The notes below the pieces were generated by a model. It searched no databases, was not told the DNA's origin, and saw only the letters and a list, made by a program, of their open reading frames with translations. The translations under genes were made by a program, and so were the position numbers. This document shows positions 1 through 7,082 of a stretch of DNA of 22,903 nt, one piece after another. The stretch spans positions 1 through 22,903 of the forward strand of contig DBQX01000062.1 in assembly GCA_002305415.1 (NCBI GenBank). Direction: 5' to 3'. Position 1 is the first letter of the stretch, and every line of letters starts with the position of its first letter. This stretch comes from Actinomycetales bacterium UBA1383. GTDB lineage: Bacteria > Actinomycetota > Actinomycetes > Actinomycetales > Actinomycetaceae.

Positions 1-72
1 GGATCAGGGCTGAGCCGGACCGCTTCAGCACGACGCAGAAGACAAGGGCACGAACGAAGACTGGAGGCTGTT

Positions 73-1128
73 ATGAACATTCAGGTTGCCGTCAACGGCT
101 ACGGAGTGATCGGCAAGCGGGTGGCGGACGCGGTCCGGGCCATGCCGGACATGGACTTGGTGGGGGTGGCGGACGTGGCCACGGACTGGCGCATTCGCAC
201 TGCGGTGGGACTGGGCATCGAGGTGTTCGCGGCCATCGAGGACGCCGCGACCGCGATGCGAGCGGCCGGGGTGCCCGTGGCGGGCACGTTGAGCGACTTG
301 CTCGCCCGGGTGGACGTGGTGGTGGACACCACCCCGAAGAAGGTCGCTACCACCAACCTGCAGGCCTACCGGGCCGCCGGGGTCAAGGCCGTCTTCCAGG
401 GCGGGGAGTCCCACGCCACCACCGGACATTCCTTCGTCGCGCAGGCCAACTACGCCACCGCGCTGGGGCGCGAGACCACCAGGGTGGTCTCGTGCAACAC
501 CACCAGCATCGTGCGCGTGCTCGGGGCCCTGCAGGACGCGGGCCTGCTTGCCCGCGCCCGCGGGGTCCTGATCCGGCGCGCCACGGACCCGGGCGAGTCC
601 CACCAGGGCGGGATCATGAACACCGTGGTCCCCGAAGCTTCCATCCCGTCCCACCAGGGCCCGGATGCTCGCACGGTCTTGCCGGACCTGGACGTGGTGA
701 CCATGGCGGCCAGGGCCGCGCACACCCAGACCCACAACCACTACTGGACGCTGCAGCTGACCCGGCCGTCCAGCCGCGAGGAGGTCCTGGACGCACTGCG
801 CACCGCACCCCGGATCGCCTTCATCCGCATGGCCGATGGCCTGACGGCGCTGAACACCACGGTGGAGTTGATGCGCGATCTGGGCCGGCCCCGCGGGGAC
901 ATGTGGGAGGTGGCCGTGTGGGAGGACGTCCTGACCGTCGCGGGGGACGAGGCCTACCTGACCTACCAGGTCTACAACGAGGCGATCGTCGTGCCCGAGA
1001 CCGTCGACGCCATCCGGGCACTGACCGGAACGGTGACCGACGGCCCCACCTCCATCGCGTTGACCGATGAGGTCCTCGGCATGCGCCGTGAGTTCCTCCC
1101 TGGGCCGGTCGGGGTGATGCCGGCCTGA
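73..1128 (+). CDS. Type II (archaeal-type) glyceraldehyde-3-phosphate dehydrogenase
   Basis: Predicted cytoplasmic enzyme of 351 aa that oxidises glyceraldehyde-3-phosphate with NAD(P) and phosphate. The N-terminus holds a Rossmann glycine motif (NGYGVIG, residues 8-14). The catalytic cysteine is Cys141 in the motif SCNTTS, and His221/His223 in THNHYW fit the catalytic histidine region. This arrangement (Cys near 140, His near 220, total about 340-350 aa) is that of the archaeal type II enzyme, not bacterial GapA. The ATG start is preceded by TGGAGG at 5-6 nt spacing. It runs towards the ABC operon and is separated from it by a hairpin region. A bacterial copy beside metal-resistance genes is unusual; GAPDH genes are known in arsenate resistance (making 1-arseno-3-phosphoglycerate for ArsJ), but no ars gene is visible here, so that role is only a possibility. 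The family call is firm, the physiological role is not. Confidence 0.9.
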   Translation: MNIQVAVNGYGVIGKRVADAVRAMPDMDLVGVADVATDWRIRTAVGLGIEVFAAIEDAATAMRAAGVPVAGTLSDLLARVDVVVDTTPKKVATTNLQAYRAAGVKAVFQGGESHATTGHSFVAQANYATALGRETTRVVSCNTTSIVRVLGALQDAGLLARARGVLIRRATDPGESHQGGIMNTVVPEASIPSHQGPDARTVLPDLDVVTMAARAAHTQTHNHYWTLQLTRPSSREEVLDALRTAPRIAFIRMADGLTALNTTVELMRDLGRPRGDMWEVAVWEDVLTVAGDEAYLTYQVYNEAIVVPETVDAIRALTGTVTDGPTSIALTDEVLGMRREFLPGPVGVMPA

Positions 1129-1135
1129 CACAACG

Positions 1136-1162
1136 GACGGGTCGGCATCCGCTGAGCCCGTC
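1136..1162. terminator. Possible hairpin downstream of the GAPDH gene
   Basis: GACGGG (1136-1141) can pair with CCCGTC (1157-1162) across a 15-nt loop just after the GAPDH stop codon. There is no U-tract. It is weak alone but sits where a terminator is expected. Confidence 0.3.
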
Positions 1163-1221
1163 GGTGCACGATCTTTCGGCCACCGGCCGGGAATGGTCGG
1201 GCCCCGCTCAGCGTGGCGCGG

Positions 1222-1241
1222 GCGGCGGCATACTCCGCCGC
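1222..1241. terminator. Hairpin between convergent GAPDH gene and ABC operon
   Basis: GCGGCGG (1222-1228) and CCGCCGC (1235-1241) form a perfect 7-bp GC stem with a 6-nt loop. It lies in the 280-nt space between convergent genes and could stop transcription from either side. No T-run follows, as is common in high-GC actinobacteria. I see no convincing gene in 1129-1408. Confidence 0.4.
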
Positions 1242-1408
1242 GAGGTGCTGGTCCGCGGCTGAGCGGGCCCGGGTAGTGCTGCTCGGCCAGGAAACCGGGG
1301 CCGTCACGAGTTCGATGGACGGGACGAACCGGTCACCTGCACGCAACTCAACCAGCGGTCAAGTTCGCAGGGTCGGTGGCACCCAGCCCAGGTTGCAGAC
1401 TGTCAGCA

Positions 1409-2320
1409 TCACGAGCGCCCCGCGCCGCCGTCCCCGCCTGACCGGCCGCGGGTGGTGGGCGGCCCCGCCGATCGCGTGTGCCGGCCGTGAGGGTCGCTTC
1501 CGCTGAGCCCGGCGGCGAATTCCTCACGGCAGGCGGGTGAGCAGAACCAGTAGCGGTGGCCGTTGTGCTCCAGGTGCGGGCCGGTGGGTTCGACCTCCAT
1601 CCCGCACACCGGGTCCGTGGCCAGGGAGGCAAGTTCGCGGAAGGTGCCGTCCTCCAGCCACAGCACCCTGTCGGCGATGTCACGCAGGCGAGCGTCGTGG
1701 CTCACGATGACGACGGCTCTGCCCTCGTCGGCCAGCGCACGCAGCAAGCGGGCGAGGTCGTGTCCGTGCGCGGAGTCCAGGTTGGCGGTGGGTTCGTCGG
1801 CCAGGATGACTGGTGGGTTGTTGGCGAGGGCGCGAGCGACGGCGATGCGCTGTTGTTCACCGCCGGAGAGTTGGGCGGGTCGGAATCGGGCGCGGCCGGC
1901 GAGCCCGACCCGCTCGAGGAGGGCAGCGGCCCGGACGGCGGCGGCTCGGCCGGTGACTCCGGCAAGGTTGCAGGCCACCTCGATGTTCTCCGCGGCGGTG
2001 AGCGCTCCGAGCAGGGCGTAGTCCTGGAAGACGAAGCCGAAGGTGGTGGCGCGCAGGGCGGGCAGTTTGCGTTCGTCGGCGCCGGTCAGGTCCACGGGAC
2101 CAGCGGGGCTGTCTATGGTGACGGTGCCCGAGGTGGGGCGAAGGAGCGCTCCGAGCATGAGCAGCAGGGTGGTCTTGCCGGAGCCGCTCGGACCCATGAT
2201 CAGGACGACCTCGCCGCCGTGGACGTCGAGGTCGACGCCCCGCACCGCGAGGACGAGGGTGGGCCCCGAGCGGAACTGCTTCGTGAGTCCGTGGACGGCC
2301 AAGGTGGGGGAGGAGGTCAT
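1409..2320 (-). CDS. ABC transporter ATPase with C-terminal YHS metal-binding domain
   Basis: ATPase of the MacB/LolD class (303 aa) that would energise the two upstream FtsX-type permeases. Walker A is GPSGSGKT (43-50), the Q-loop is FQD (Q99), the signature LSGGE is at 151-155, Walker B VILADE at 171-176 and the switch His at 208. A MacB/LolD ATPase normally ends near residue 230. Here it continues into a YHS domain: DPVCGM (236-241) and WFCSPAC with Cys260 and Cys264, followed by a low-complexity Gly/Arg/His tail. YHS domains are typical of copper proteins and copper P-type ATPases, so the fusion suggests cytosolic metal sensing or delivery to the transporter (inference). The ATG at 2320 overlaps the preceding permease stop as ATGA, which fixes the start. 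An in-frame upstream extension would be Arg-rich and overlaps the permease, so it was rejected. Confidence 0.92.
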   Translation of the reverse strand: MTSSPTLAVHGLTKQFRSGPTLVLAVRGVDLDVHGGEVVLIMGPSGSGKTTLLLMLGALLRPTSGTVTIDSPAGPVDLTGADERKLPALRATTFGFVFQDYALLGALTAAENIEVACNLAGVTGRAAAVRAAALLERVGLAGRARFRPAQLSGGEQQRIAVARALANNPPVILADEPTANLDSAHGHDLARLLRALADEGRAVVIVSHDARLRDIADRVLWLEDGTFRELASLATDPVCGMEVEPTGPHLEHNGHRYWFCSPACREEFAAGLSGSDPHGRHTRSAGPPTTRGRSGGDGGAGRS

Positions 2321-3459
2321 CGTGAACTCCGGAAAGCGGTGGCGGCATCCACCCGAGCGAGACGCCAGACGGGCAGGAGGGCACCGGCGAGGCCCGCCGC
2401 GAGGGCGCCGAGCGCGGCACTGGCGACGCTGCCGGCGCTCACGCTGAGTGCCACCGTGGGCGCCAGGAGGGGCACCAGCGTGGAGAGGAGCACCGCGAGC
2501 ACCGTGGCGACGGCGACGGCGAGGCCGGTGATCCACAGCACCTGACTCGCCACGGCCCCGGCGAGCCGGTGGGTGGGAGCCCCGAGCGCCTTCAGGACGC
2601 CGTAGTCACGCAACCGGTCCAGGGTCGAGGTCATGAGGCCGAGCGCGATGATGGCCAGCGCGATCAGGTACGCGACGAGGTCCATCAAGGTGAGCAGGTC
2701 AGCGCTCATGTCGCCCACGACCGCGGACTCGGAGGCGACGAACTGCGCCCGCGTCTGCACGGTGGTTCCCGGCAACGCTTCGGCCAGCGCCGCCGCGAGG
2801 TCCGGGAGCGGGGTGGCACCGTCGCCGGCGACCAGGACGTAGGAGACGGTGGGTGCCAGCAGGTCGGCGAACTGCTCGGCGGAGACGAAGACGGTGGTGT
2901 TGGTGATGCTGGTGCCGCCGGAGACGAGCCCGACGACGGTCAGCGGCGTTCCCTGCACTGTGGCGGGAGAGCCCACGGCGAGGTCGAGGGCGTCGGCGGC
3001 CGCGGTGTCCACCAACGCCTCCCCGCGCCCGGGCGCACGCCCGGTCTCGATCCGCGCCGGCCCGCCCCGGCCCGTTCGGGTGTCGTATCCGATGAGGTAG
3101 GTGAGCAGCCGGCCGCCGGGGCCGTCGACCGCGGTGGAGGTGAAACTGACCGGCGCGGCCCACGCGACGCCGGGCACGGCGGCCGCCGTGTCCACCGTGT
3201 CACGTGGGAGGGAGGAGGCACTCATGTGCATGGTCCGCACCCCCTGCTGGGAGACGATGACGTCGGCGGGGGAGGTGCGGATGTAGGCCGTGACGCGCTC
3301 CAGGGCGCCCACCCTGAGGGCATCGAGCACGAGCACGAGCAGCAGCGCGACGGCCACCCCGGTGATGGTCAGGACACCGCGCCGTCGGTCCCTGAAGAGA
3401 ACCCGGCGTCCCAGAGGTACCCGGAGACGGAGGTCCGGGAGAAGTCCGTGGAGTTTCAT
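2317..3459 (-). CDS. FtsX/MacB-like ABC transporter permease (second of the operon)
   Basis: Membrane protein of 380 aa. It has an N-terminal membrane segment (about residues 30-46, in GVLTITGVAVALLLVLVLDAL), a large extracytoplasmic MacB-PCD-like domain, then three hydrophobic segments in the C-terminal third that form the FtsX domain. The middle contains LGLMTSTLDRLRDYGVLKAL, the typical FtsX coupling region before the second membrane segment. The ATG at 3459 overlaps the upstream permease stop as ATGA, and its own stop overlaps the ATPase start in the same way, so all three are translationally coupled. Members of this class (MacB, LolCDE, FtsX) mostly drive mechanotransmission or export of substrates from the outer face of the membrane rather than classical transport. 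The substrate is unknown. The ATPase partner's YHS domain and the surrounding genes point to metals or metal-binding proteins (inference). Confidence 0.88.
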   Translation of the reverse strand: MKLHGLLPDLRLRVPLGRRVLFRDRRRGVLTITGVAVALLLVLVLDALRVGALERVTAYIRTSPADVIVSQQGVRTMHMSASSLPRDTVDTAAAVPGVAWAAPVSFTSTAVDGPGGRLLTYLIGYDTRTGRGGPARIETGRAPGRGEALVDTAAADALDLAVGSPATVQGTPLTVVGLVSGGTSITNTTVFVSAEQFADLLAPTVSYVLVAGDGATPLPDLAAALAEALPGTTVQTRAQFVASESAVVGDMSADLLTLMDLVAYLIALAIIALGLMTSTLDRLRDYGVLKALGAPTHRLAGAVASQVLWITGLAVAVATVLAVLLSTLVPLLAPTVALSVSAGSVASAALGALAAGLAGALLPVWRLARVDAATAFRSSR

Positions 3460-4574
3460 GAGCCGCTCCGGAACGCCGTCGCCGCGTCCACCCGGCTGAC
3501 CTGCCGGGCCGGCACCCACGCCGCGAGCAGCGCCATCGCGGCCGCAGCGACGGCGGTGCGGCCGAGCGCCGTGGGAGTGATCGCCACGAGGAACGTCGGT
3601 TGCCAGGCGGTCACGACCACCCGGGCGACGGCGAGAAGCGCTGCCGCGACCAGGCCACCGATCAGGCTGAAACCGAGCGTCATGGTGAGCGTGACGAGCC
3701 GGAGCCTCACGGTGGACGCGCCGATGGCCTTGAGGACGCCCAGCTCACGCCGCTGCTCGGCGACAACGGTGTAGGACACGAGCGCGACAATCAGGACGCC
3801 GGCCGCGAACGCCACAGCGACCATGAGCCTGATCGGCCCGCCGAAGATCCGGGTCGTCAACTCACGTGCGGCGCCCGCCAGTTCGGCAGGGGTGCGCACC
3901 GTCAGTCCCTGCGACCGCAGCCGCTCGGCGACAGCGTCCGGGTTCTCGGTTGACACCAGGACCACACCGGTGGTCCCGGTGGCACCGAGGATGCCGGTCA
4001 GGGTCGACTCGGTGGTGAAGATGAGCGGCGTCATGAACATGGCGGTGTCGTCGGTCAGTCCCACGACCCGCAGGTTCCGACCCATCACAGGCAGGGAGTC
4101 GCCGAGCCCAAGGTCGTGCTCCTCGGCCAGCAGGCGATCGACGGCGACCTCACCATCAGCCGGGGGGCGGCCCGCCGCGAGGTCCCACGGGCCACCCGCT
4201 CCCCCCGGAGTGAAGCCCACGACCGCAGCCGCGGCCTTGCCCCCGTGCAGCTCCAGGATCGTGTACATCGTCCGGGCCCGGGTGGTCCCGGTCACGCCCG
4301 GCACTGCGGCCACGGCGTCGGCGACCTCCCCCGGGAGAGTGCTGCGGTCCGAGAAGAGCGACTCGGTGCCGGGGGCCACGACCACAAGCTGCGCACCGAG
4401 GTTGTCCTCGTATGCGGTCGCACGTTCCTGCACCCCAGCCCACAGCCCGTCCAGGAGCAGGATCATCATCAGGGCCAGCCCGATGGCGACCACACCCGCA
4501 CCCAACCGCGTCCGGCGCGCTGTCATCAGCCGACGCCCCAAGGGCACCCGCCCAGTCCTCGCCCAATCCACCAC
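3456..4574 (-). CDS. FtsX/MacB-like ABC transporter permease (first of the operon)
   Basis: Paralogue of the next gene, 372 aa, with the same plan: basic N-terminus (RRLMTARRTRLGAG), one membrane segment, an extracytoplasmic domain of about 200 aa and three C-terminal segments. The FtsX coupling motif is VVAEQRRELGVLKAIGAST. Both permeases end with a conserved ARxVSRVDAATAFRS-like tail, which supports recent duplication and heterodimer formation. The GTG start at 4574 is preceded by GGGAGGTG at about 7 nt, so I prefer it. It is the first gene of the ABC operon. The 165 nt upstream contain the DUF305 terminator and a weak, degenerate copy of the 11-bp-period operator (about 4660-4690). Confidence 0.88.
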   Translation of the reverse strand: MVDWARTGRVPLGRRLMTARRTRLGAGVVAIGLALMMILLLDGLWAGVQERATAYEDNLGAQLVVVAPGTESLFSDRSTLPGEVADAVAAVPGVTGTTRARTMYTILELHGGKAAAAVVGFTPGGAGGPWDLAAGRPPADGEVAVDRLLAEEHDLGLGDSLPVMGRNLRVVGLTDDTAMFMTPLIFTTESTLTGILGATGTTGVVLVSTENPDAVAERLRSQGLTVRTPAELAGAARELTTRIFGGPIRLMVAVAFAAGVLIVALVSYTVVAEQRRELGVLKAIGASTVRLRLVTLTMTLGFSLIGGLVAAALLAVARVVVTAWQPTFLVAITPTALGRTAVAAAAMALLAAWVPARQVSRVDAATAFRSGS

Positions 4575-4707
4575 TGACGAACACCTCCCGGGTCCGTCCG
4601 GGCCGAGATGTTCCGGTGGTGTCGGACAGGCCTGGTCACCATTGTGCGGCGAGGAACCGGACGCCGCAGTGAAGGACTGATGGCTTTTCGATCAAGCTCT
4701 GATCACG

Positions 4708-4732
4708 CTGCACCGGGCGCTTCCCGGCGCAG
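4708..4732 (-). terminator. Rho-independent-like terminator of the DUF305 lipoprotein gene
   Basis: On the minus strand, CTGCGCCGGG and CCCGGTGCAG form a 10-bp stem with a single G-U pair and a 5-nt loop, starting 7 nt after the DUF305 stop. No U-tract follows. It separates this gene from the ABC operon downstream, which therefore probably has its own promoter. Confidence 0.6.
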
Positions 4733-4739
4733 GGTGCGC

Positions 4740-5375
4740 TCAGAGGGTCGCGAGGAGGTCTTCCATCTCGGCGATCTCGGCTTCCTGGGCATCGATGATG
4801 GTCTGGGCGAGGTCGCGCATCTCGGTGTTGACGCCGTCGTCGAGCTGGGTTTGGGCCATCTCCAGGGCGCCGGTGTGGTGGGCGATCATGAGCTGGAGGA
4901 AGCGGCGGTCGAACTCCGTCCCGGAGACCTGTTCGAGTTCGGCCATGGCCTCGGTCTGGTCAAGGCCGTCCATCTCCATGGAGCCGTGGTCCATGCCCGT
5001 CATGTTCCCGGCAGTGGTGGGTTCGCCTTCCCCTTCGAGCCATCCGGTCATCAGGTCGATCTCCGGGTCTTGCGCCGCACGGATGCGCGTGGCGAGGTCC
5101 CGGACCGCGGGGGTGGTGGCCCGTTCCAGGGCAAGGTCGGCCATCTCGATCGCCCCGACGTGGTGTTCGATCATCATCTGGGCGAATTCGGTGTCCGCAC
5201 TGCTGTGCCCACCTCCTGGCGTCTGGCTCTCCGCTGCGGCGCCACTGGTCGATGCGGTCACGGCGGGCGTGTCGGAGGCGGTTGGGGCGGTGTCGGCGCA
5301 CCCGGCGATGGTCAGGCCAAGGGCGAGGGTGGCGACCGTGAGGACGGTGCGGGTCGAGGGGCGACGACGGGTCAT
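4740..5375 (-). CDS. DUF305 lipoprotein (tandem DUF305 domains, Met/His-rich linker)
   Basis: Exported lipoprotein of 211 aa. The signal peptide ends in a lipobox IAGC with Cys26. Two DUF305 repeats follow, each with the hallmark double histidine: MMIEHHVGAIEMAD (His71-His72) and LMIAHHTGALEMAQ (His166-His167). The linker NMTGMDHGSMEMDG (124-137) is Met- and His-rich, a composition seen in periplasmic copper proteins. DUF305 proteins are ferritin-like four-helix proteins repeatedly found in copper clusters; their chemistry is not established. The ATG at 5375 places the signal peptide correctly, and the in-frame extension upstream lacks sense. A strong hairpin and 11-bp-period operator copies lie in the leader. 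The acidic C-terminal helix (EAEIAEMEDLLATL) is typical of the family. Confidence 0.9.
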   Translation of the reverse strand: MTRRRPSTRTVLTVATLALGLTIAGCADTAPTASDTPAVTASTSGAAAESQTPGGGHSSADTEFAQMMIEHHVGAIEMADLALERATTPAVRDLATRIRAAQDPEIDLMTGWLEGEGEPTTAGNMTGMDHGSMEMDGLDQTEAMAELEQVSGTEFDRRFLQLMIAHHTGALEMAQTQLDDGVNTEMRDLAQTIIDAQEAEIAEMEDLLATL

Positions 5376-5405
5376 TGGGGGTGGGTGCCTTCTGTTCGCT
5401 GGTCG

Positions 5406-5435
5406 GCCGCGCGCCCACAGGGGTGCGCGCGCGGC
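5406..5435 (-). other. 13-bp stem-loop in the 5' leader of the DUF305 lipoprotein gene
   Basis: GCCGCGCGCCCAC (5406-5418) pairs with GTGCGCGCGCGGC (5423-5435) over 13 positions with one mismatch and a 4-nt loop. It lies 31 nt before the start codon of the leftward gene, inside its probable 5' leader. It may attenuate transcription, stabilise the mRNA or insulate the divergent units; the sequence does not tell which. Confidence 0.5.
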
Positions 5436-5494
5436 AAGGGGAACTGAGGGAAGGTTCACCCGGGACAAAGGTCCGGGTCAACCGGCGGCGCGGC

Positions 5495-5513
5495 TTCTTC
5501 ATGGGTTCTTCAT
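5495..5513. promoter_or_regulatory. CopR-like direct-repeat operator
   Basis: Exact direct repeat TTCTTCAT at 5495-5502 and 5506-5513, 11 bp apart (one helical turn). Read on the minus strand it is ATGAAGAA repeated, closely resembling the tandem TGAAGATTT box described for Corynebacterium CopR. An OmpR-family regulator is encoded at 8394-9104. Confidence 0.6.
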
Positions 5514-5545
5514 CGTGGTCCTCGCGGGGCCGAGCGGTTTGTCGG

Positions 5546-5574
5546 ATCTTCATCAAGTTCGTCGAATCTTCACC
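5546..5574. promoter_or_regulatory. CopR-like operator with three half-sites
   Basis: ATCTTCATC (5546-5554) and ATCTTCACC (5566-5574) are repeated 20 bp apart, with a weaker TTCGTC at 5558-5563 between them. The minus strand reads TGAAGATTC then TGATGAAGAT, a close match to the TGAAGATTT half-site. It lies about 45 nt before the TAGCGT -10 candidate of the Csp-like gene. Confidence 0.55.
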
Positions 5575-5689
5575 GTGTGGTCCGCTGCCTCGGGATGCGG
5601 GTGACGGGGTGCTTGCCTAGCGTGGGTCGGACCCGATGGAGCGGACGGCTCAGGAGGTCTCCGCTCCCCTGATGAACGGAGGACCGACA

Positions 5690-6088
5690 GTGAACCTCGA
5701 GATGATTCGTTCTCACCCGGTAGCCACGGCAGTTGATGCCACAGTGCTCGCCAACGCGTTGGAGGCGTTGGCGGAGTGCTCCCAAGCCTGCACGACGTGT
5801 GCGGACGCCTGCCTCGCGGAGGACATGGTCTCTGAGTTGCGGGCCTGTATCGGCCTGAACCTGGCGTGCGCGGACGTGTGTGCCGCCACCGCACGGGTGC
5901 TGACCCGGCAGGTGGGGCGGGACACCGCCGTGGTCACCGCCCAGGTGGCGGCGTGTGTGGCGGCGTGCTCGGCGTGCGGGTCGGAGTGTGAGCGGCACGC
6001 CGACATGCACGAGCACTGCCGGGTGTGCGCGGAGAGTTGCCGCCGGTGTGAGCAGGCCTGCACGGACCTGCTCACCGCTCTGGGGTGA
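5690..6088 (+). CDS. Cys-rich four-helix-bundle copper storage protein (Csp-like)
   Basis: Protein of 132 aa with 16 cysteines (12%): residues 30, 34, 37, 41, 53, 60, 64, 89, 93, 96, 100, 110, 113, 117, 120 and 124. They follow CxxxCxxCxxxC heptad-like spacing, as in Csp copper storage proteins, where thiols line the core of a four-helix bundle and hold many Cu(I) ions. There is no signal peptide, so it should be cytosolic like Csp3, not Tat-exported like Csp1. The GTG start at 5690 has GGAGG 7 nt upstream. An ATG at 5672 (same frame) is possible but its Shine-Dalgarno spacing is poor. The stop lies 14 nt before the following DUF305 start, so the two are co-transcribed, with operator boxes upstream. 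Copper is the likely ligand from family and context. Confidence 0.85.
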   Translation: MNLEMIRSHPVATAVDATVLANALEALAECSQACTTCADACLAEDMVSELRACIGLNLACADVCAATARVLTRQVGRDTAVVTAQVAACVAACSACGSECERHADMHEHCRVCAESCRRCEQACTDLLTALG

Positions 6089-6102
6089 GAAAGGAGCACG
6101 AG

Positions 6103-6705
6103 ATGATCAGCAGCACGACGACAGCGACGCAGCGGGCCGCGTCCTGGGCCGCCACCACCGCATTGGCGTTCGCGGGCGCGGCCGGGGTTGGGGTGGCGGC
6201 GCTGCCCGCGGCGGCGGAGGCCCCAGCAGCCTCCGAACAGGCCGCCCGCTTCGAGGTCGACTTCCTGACGGGCATGATCGATCACCACCACATGGCGGTC
6301 ATGATGGCGGAGATGTGCCTGGAGAAGGCAGTGCACCCCGAGCTGGAATCCACCTGCGAGTCGATCATCGCAACCCAGTCCGCGGAGATCGCGACCATGC
6401 AGGACTGGTTGGCCGACTGGTACGGCCTCAGCTACGAGCCGGACATGACCGGGATGCAGTCAATGCACCGCCTGCAGGGCCTGAGCGGGGAGGAGTTCGA
6501 GGTCGCGTTCATGCGCTCGATGATCCGCCACCACTGGGGTGCGATCCGTGAGGCCGAACGGTGCCTGGCCAGCGCGGAGCACCCGGAGCTGCTTGGGATG
6601 TGCGAGGAGATCCGCACCGTCCAGCTCGAGGAGATTACCCAGATGCAGGACTGGTTGCAGGAGTGGTACGGCCTGTCGGGCGGCCGACCCGTCGAGACCG
6701 ACTGA
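6103..6705 (+). CDS. Exported DUF305 protein, tandem domains with added cysteines
   Basis: Protein of 200 aa. The N-terminus (residues 1-39) is an Ala-rich signal peptide ending in LPAAAEA, without a lipobox, so the protein is probably secreted or surface-retained. Two DUF305 repeats follow: MIDHHHMAVMMAEMCLEKA (His61-63) and MIRHHWGAIREAERCL (His143-144). Unlike the lipoprotein paralogue it has four cysteines (72, 85, 154, 167) at equivalent places in both halves, which could form one disulfide or metal site per half. The start ATG at 6103 follows AAAGGAG at 7 nt. It is second in a two-gene operon with the Csp-like gene and is followed by a strong terminator. The halves are clearly similar to each other (…EIATMQDWLADWYGLS versus …EITQMQDWLQEWYGLS), showing internal duplication. 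Confidence 0.88.
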   Translation: MISSTTTATQRAASWAATTALAFAGAAGVGVAALPAAAEAPAASEQAARFEVDFLTGMIDHHHMAVMMAEMCLEKAVHPELESTCESIIATQSAEIATMQDWLADWYGLSYEPDMTGMQSMHRLQGLSGEEFEVAFMRSMIRHHWGAIREAERCLASAEHPELLGMCEEIRTVQLEEITQMQDWLQEWYGLSGGRPVETD

Positions 6706-6718
6706 CAGGTCCCTGCGG

Positions 6719-6750
6719 ATGCGCCCCACCCCGGCCGGGTCGGGGCGCAT
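6719..6750 (+). terminator. Strong bidirectional hairpin terminator after the Csp-DUF305 operon
   Basis: ATGCGCCCC (6719-6727) and GGGGCGCAT (6742-6750) form a perfect 9-bp stem, and the 14-nt loop can pair further (CCCGGCCGGG). It begins 14 nt after the stop codon. It isolates the operon from the small membrane-protein genes downstream. Confidence 0.75.
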
Positions 6751-6762
6751 CGCGCTGCAGAG

Positions 6763-6790
6763 TTCAGGGTTTCTTCATCCGTCCTTGACG
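6763..6790 (+). promoter_or_regulatory. CopR-like operator overlapping a -35 element
   Basis: Three half-sites with exact 11-bp period: TTCA at 6763, TTCATC at 6774, TTGACG at 6785. The last also reads as a consensus-like -35. The -10 is unclear (CATGCT about 21 bp on). A regulator bound here would overlap the -35, as for PhoB-type activators. Confidence 0.5.
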
Positions 6791-6848
6791 GCAATGCCCG
6801 GGGGCGGGGCGCATGCTCAGGGGAAATGGCACCGAGGAGGTGGTGGTC

Positions 6849-7082
6849 GTGGTCCTCACCGTGATCATCGTCTGCGCGGTGTACCTCGCGCTGGGGTTGT
6901 GGGTTGTCGCGCTGATCTTCCCCAGCCCGCAGGCCCCCACATCCGGCACTCCCGAGAGGAACCCTGACCATGAACGGTCCACGAGGCCACAGCCACTCCC
7001 CCCTGTCACACCTGGTGGGAATGCTCGCCGCGGCAGCGGTGATCCTGGTGGTGCTGGTGGTCGCGGGCCGCTCCTGGGGTGA
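6849..7082 (+). CDS. Small single-pass membrane protein, unknown function
   Basis: GTG start at 6849 with a good GAGGAGG 8 nt upstream. The 77-aa product begins with one membrane segment (about residues 2-25, VLTVIIVCAVYLALGLWVVAL) and continues as a Pro/Gly/Arg-rich tail. The last 113 nt overlap the next gene in another frame. That is a large overlap, so either the tail is not constrained or a frameshift has removed an earlier stop near 6960. The operator boxes and Shine-Dalgarno support expression. Not recognised as a known family. Confidence 0.45.
   Translation: MVLTVIIVCAVYLALGLWVVALIFPSPQAPTSGTPERNPDHERSTRPQPLPPVTPGGNARRGSGDPGGAGGRGPLLG

Larger units (their letters stand above)
5376..5689. 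promoter_or_regulatory. Divergent control region between DUF305 lipoprotein and Csp-like genes
   Basis: A 314-nt gene-free region that must hold promoters for both directions. From left to right it contains a long GC hairpin (5406-5435), an imperfect inverted repeat (CCCGG...CCGGG, about 5459-5477), two clusters of a direct-repeat operator (5495-5513 and 5546-5574) and, for the rightward gene, a TAGCGT -10 candidate (5618-5623). For the leftward gene TTGACC (minus strand, about 5477-5482) is a -35 candidate with a poor -10. No coding sequence was recognised. Confidence 0.65.

Noticed and set aside
2..13. Tail of an upstream gene ending at 13
   Set aside because: Only four codons (Asp-Gln-Gly-stop) can be seen, which is too little to support a call.
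25..1131. Minus-strand frame covering the whole GAPDH gene
   Set aside because: Low-complexity His/Gly/Arg product; the plus strand encodes a complete enzyme with catalytic residues.
972..1346. Minus-strand frame in the space after the GAPDH gene
   Set aside because: No recognisable domain, no ribosome site, and it runs back into the GAPDH gene. Treated as non-coding.
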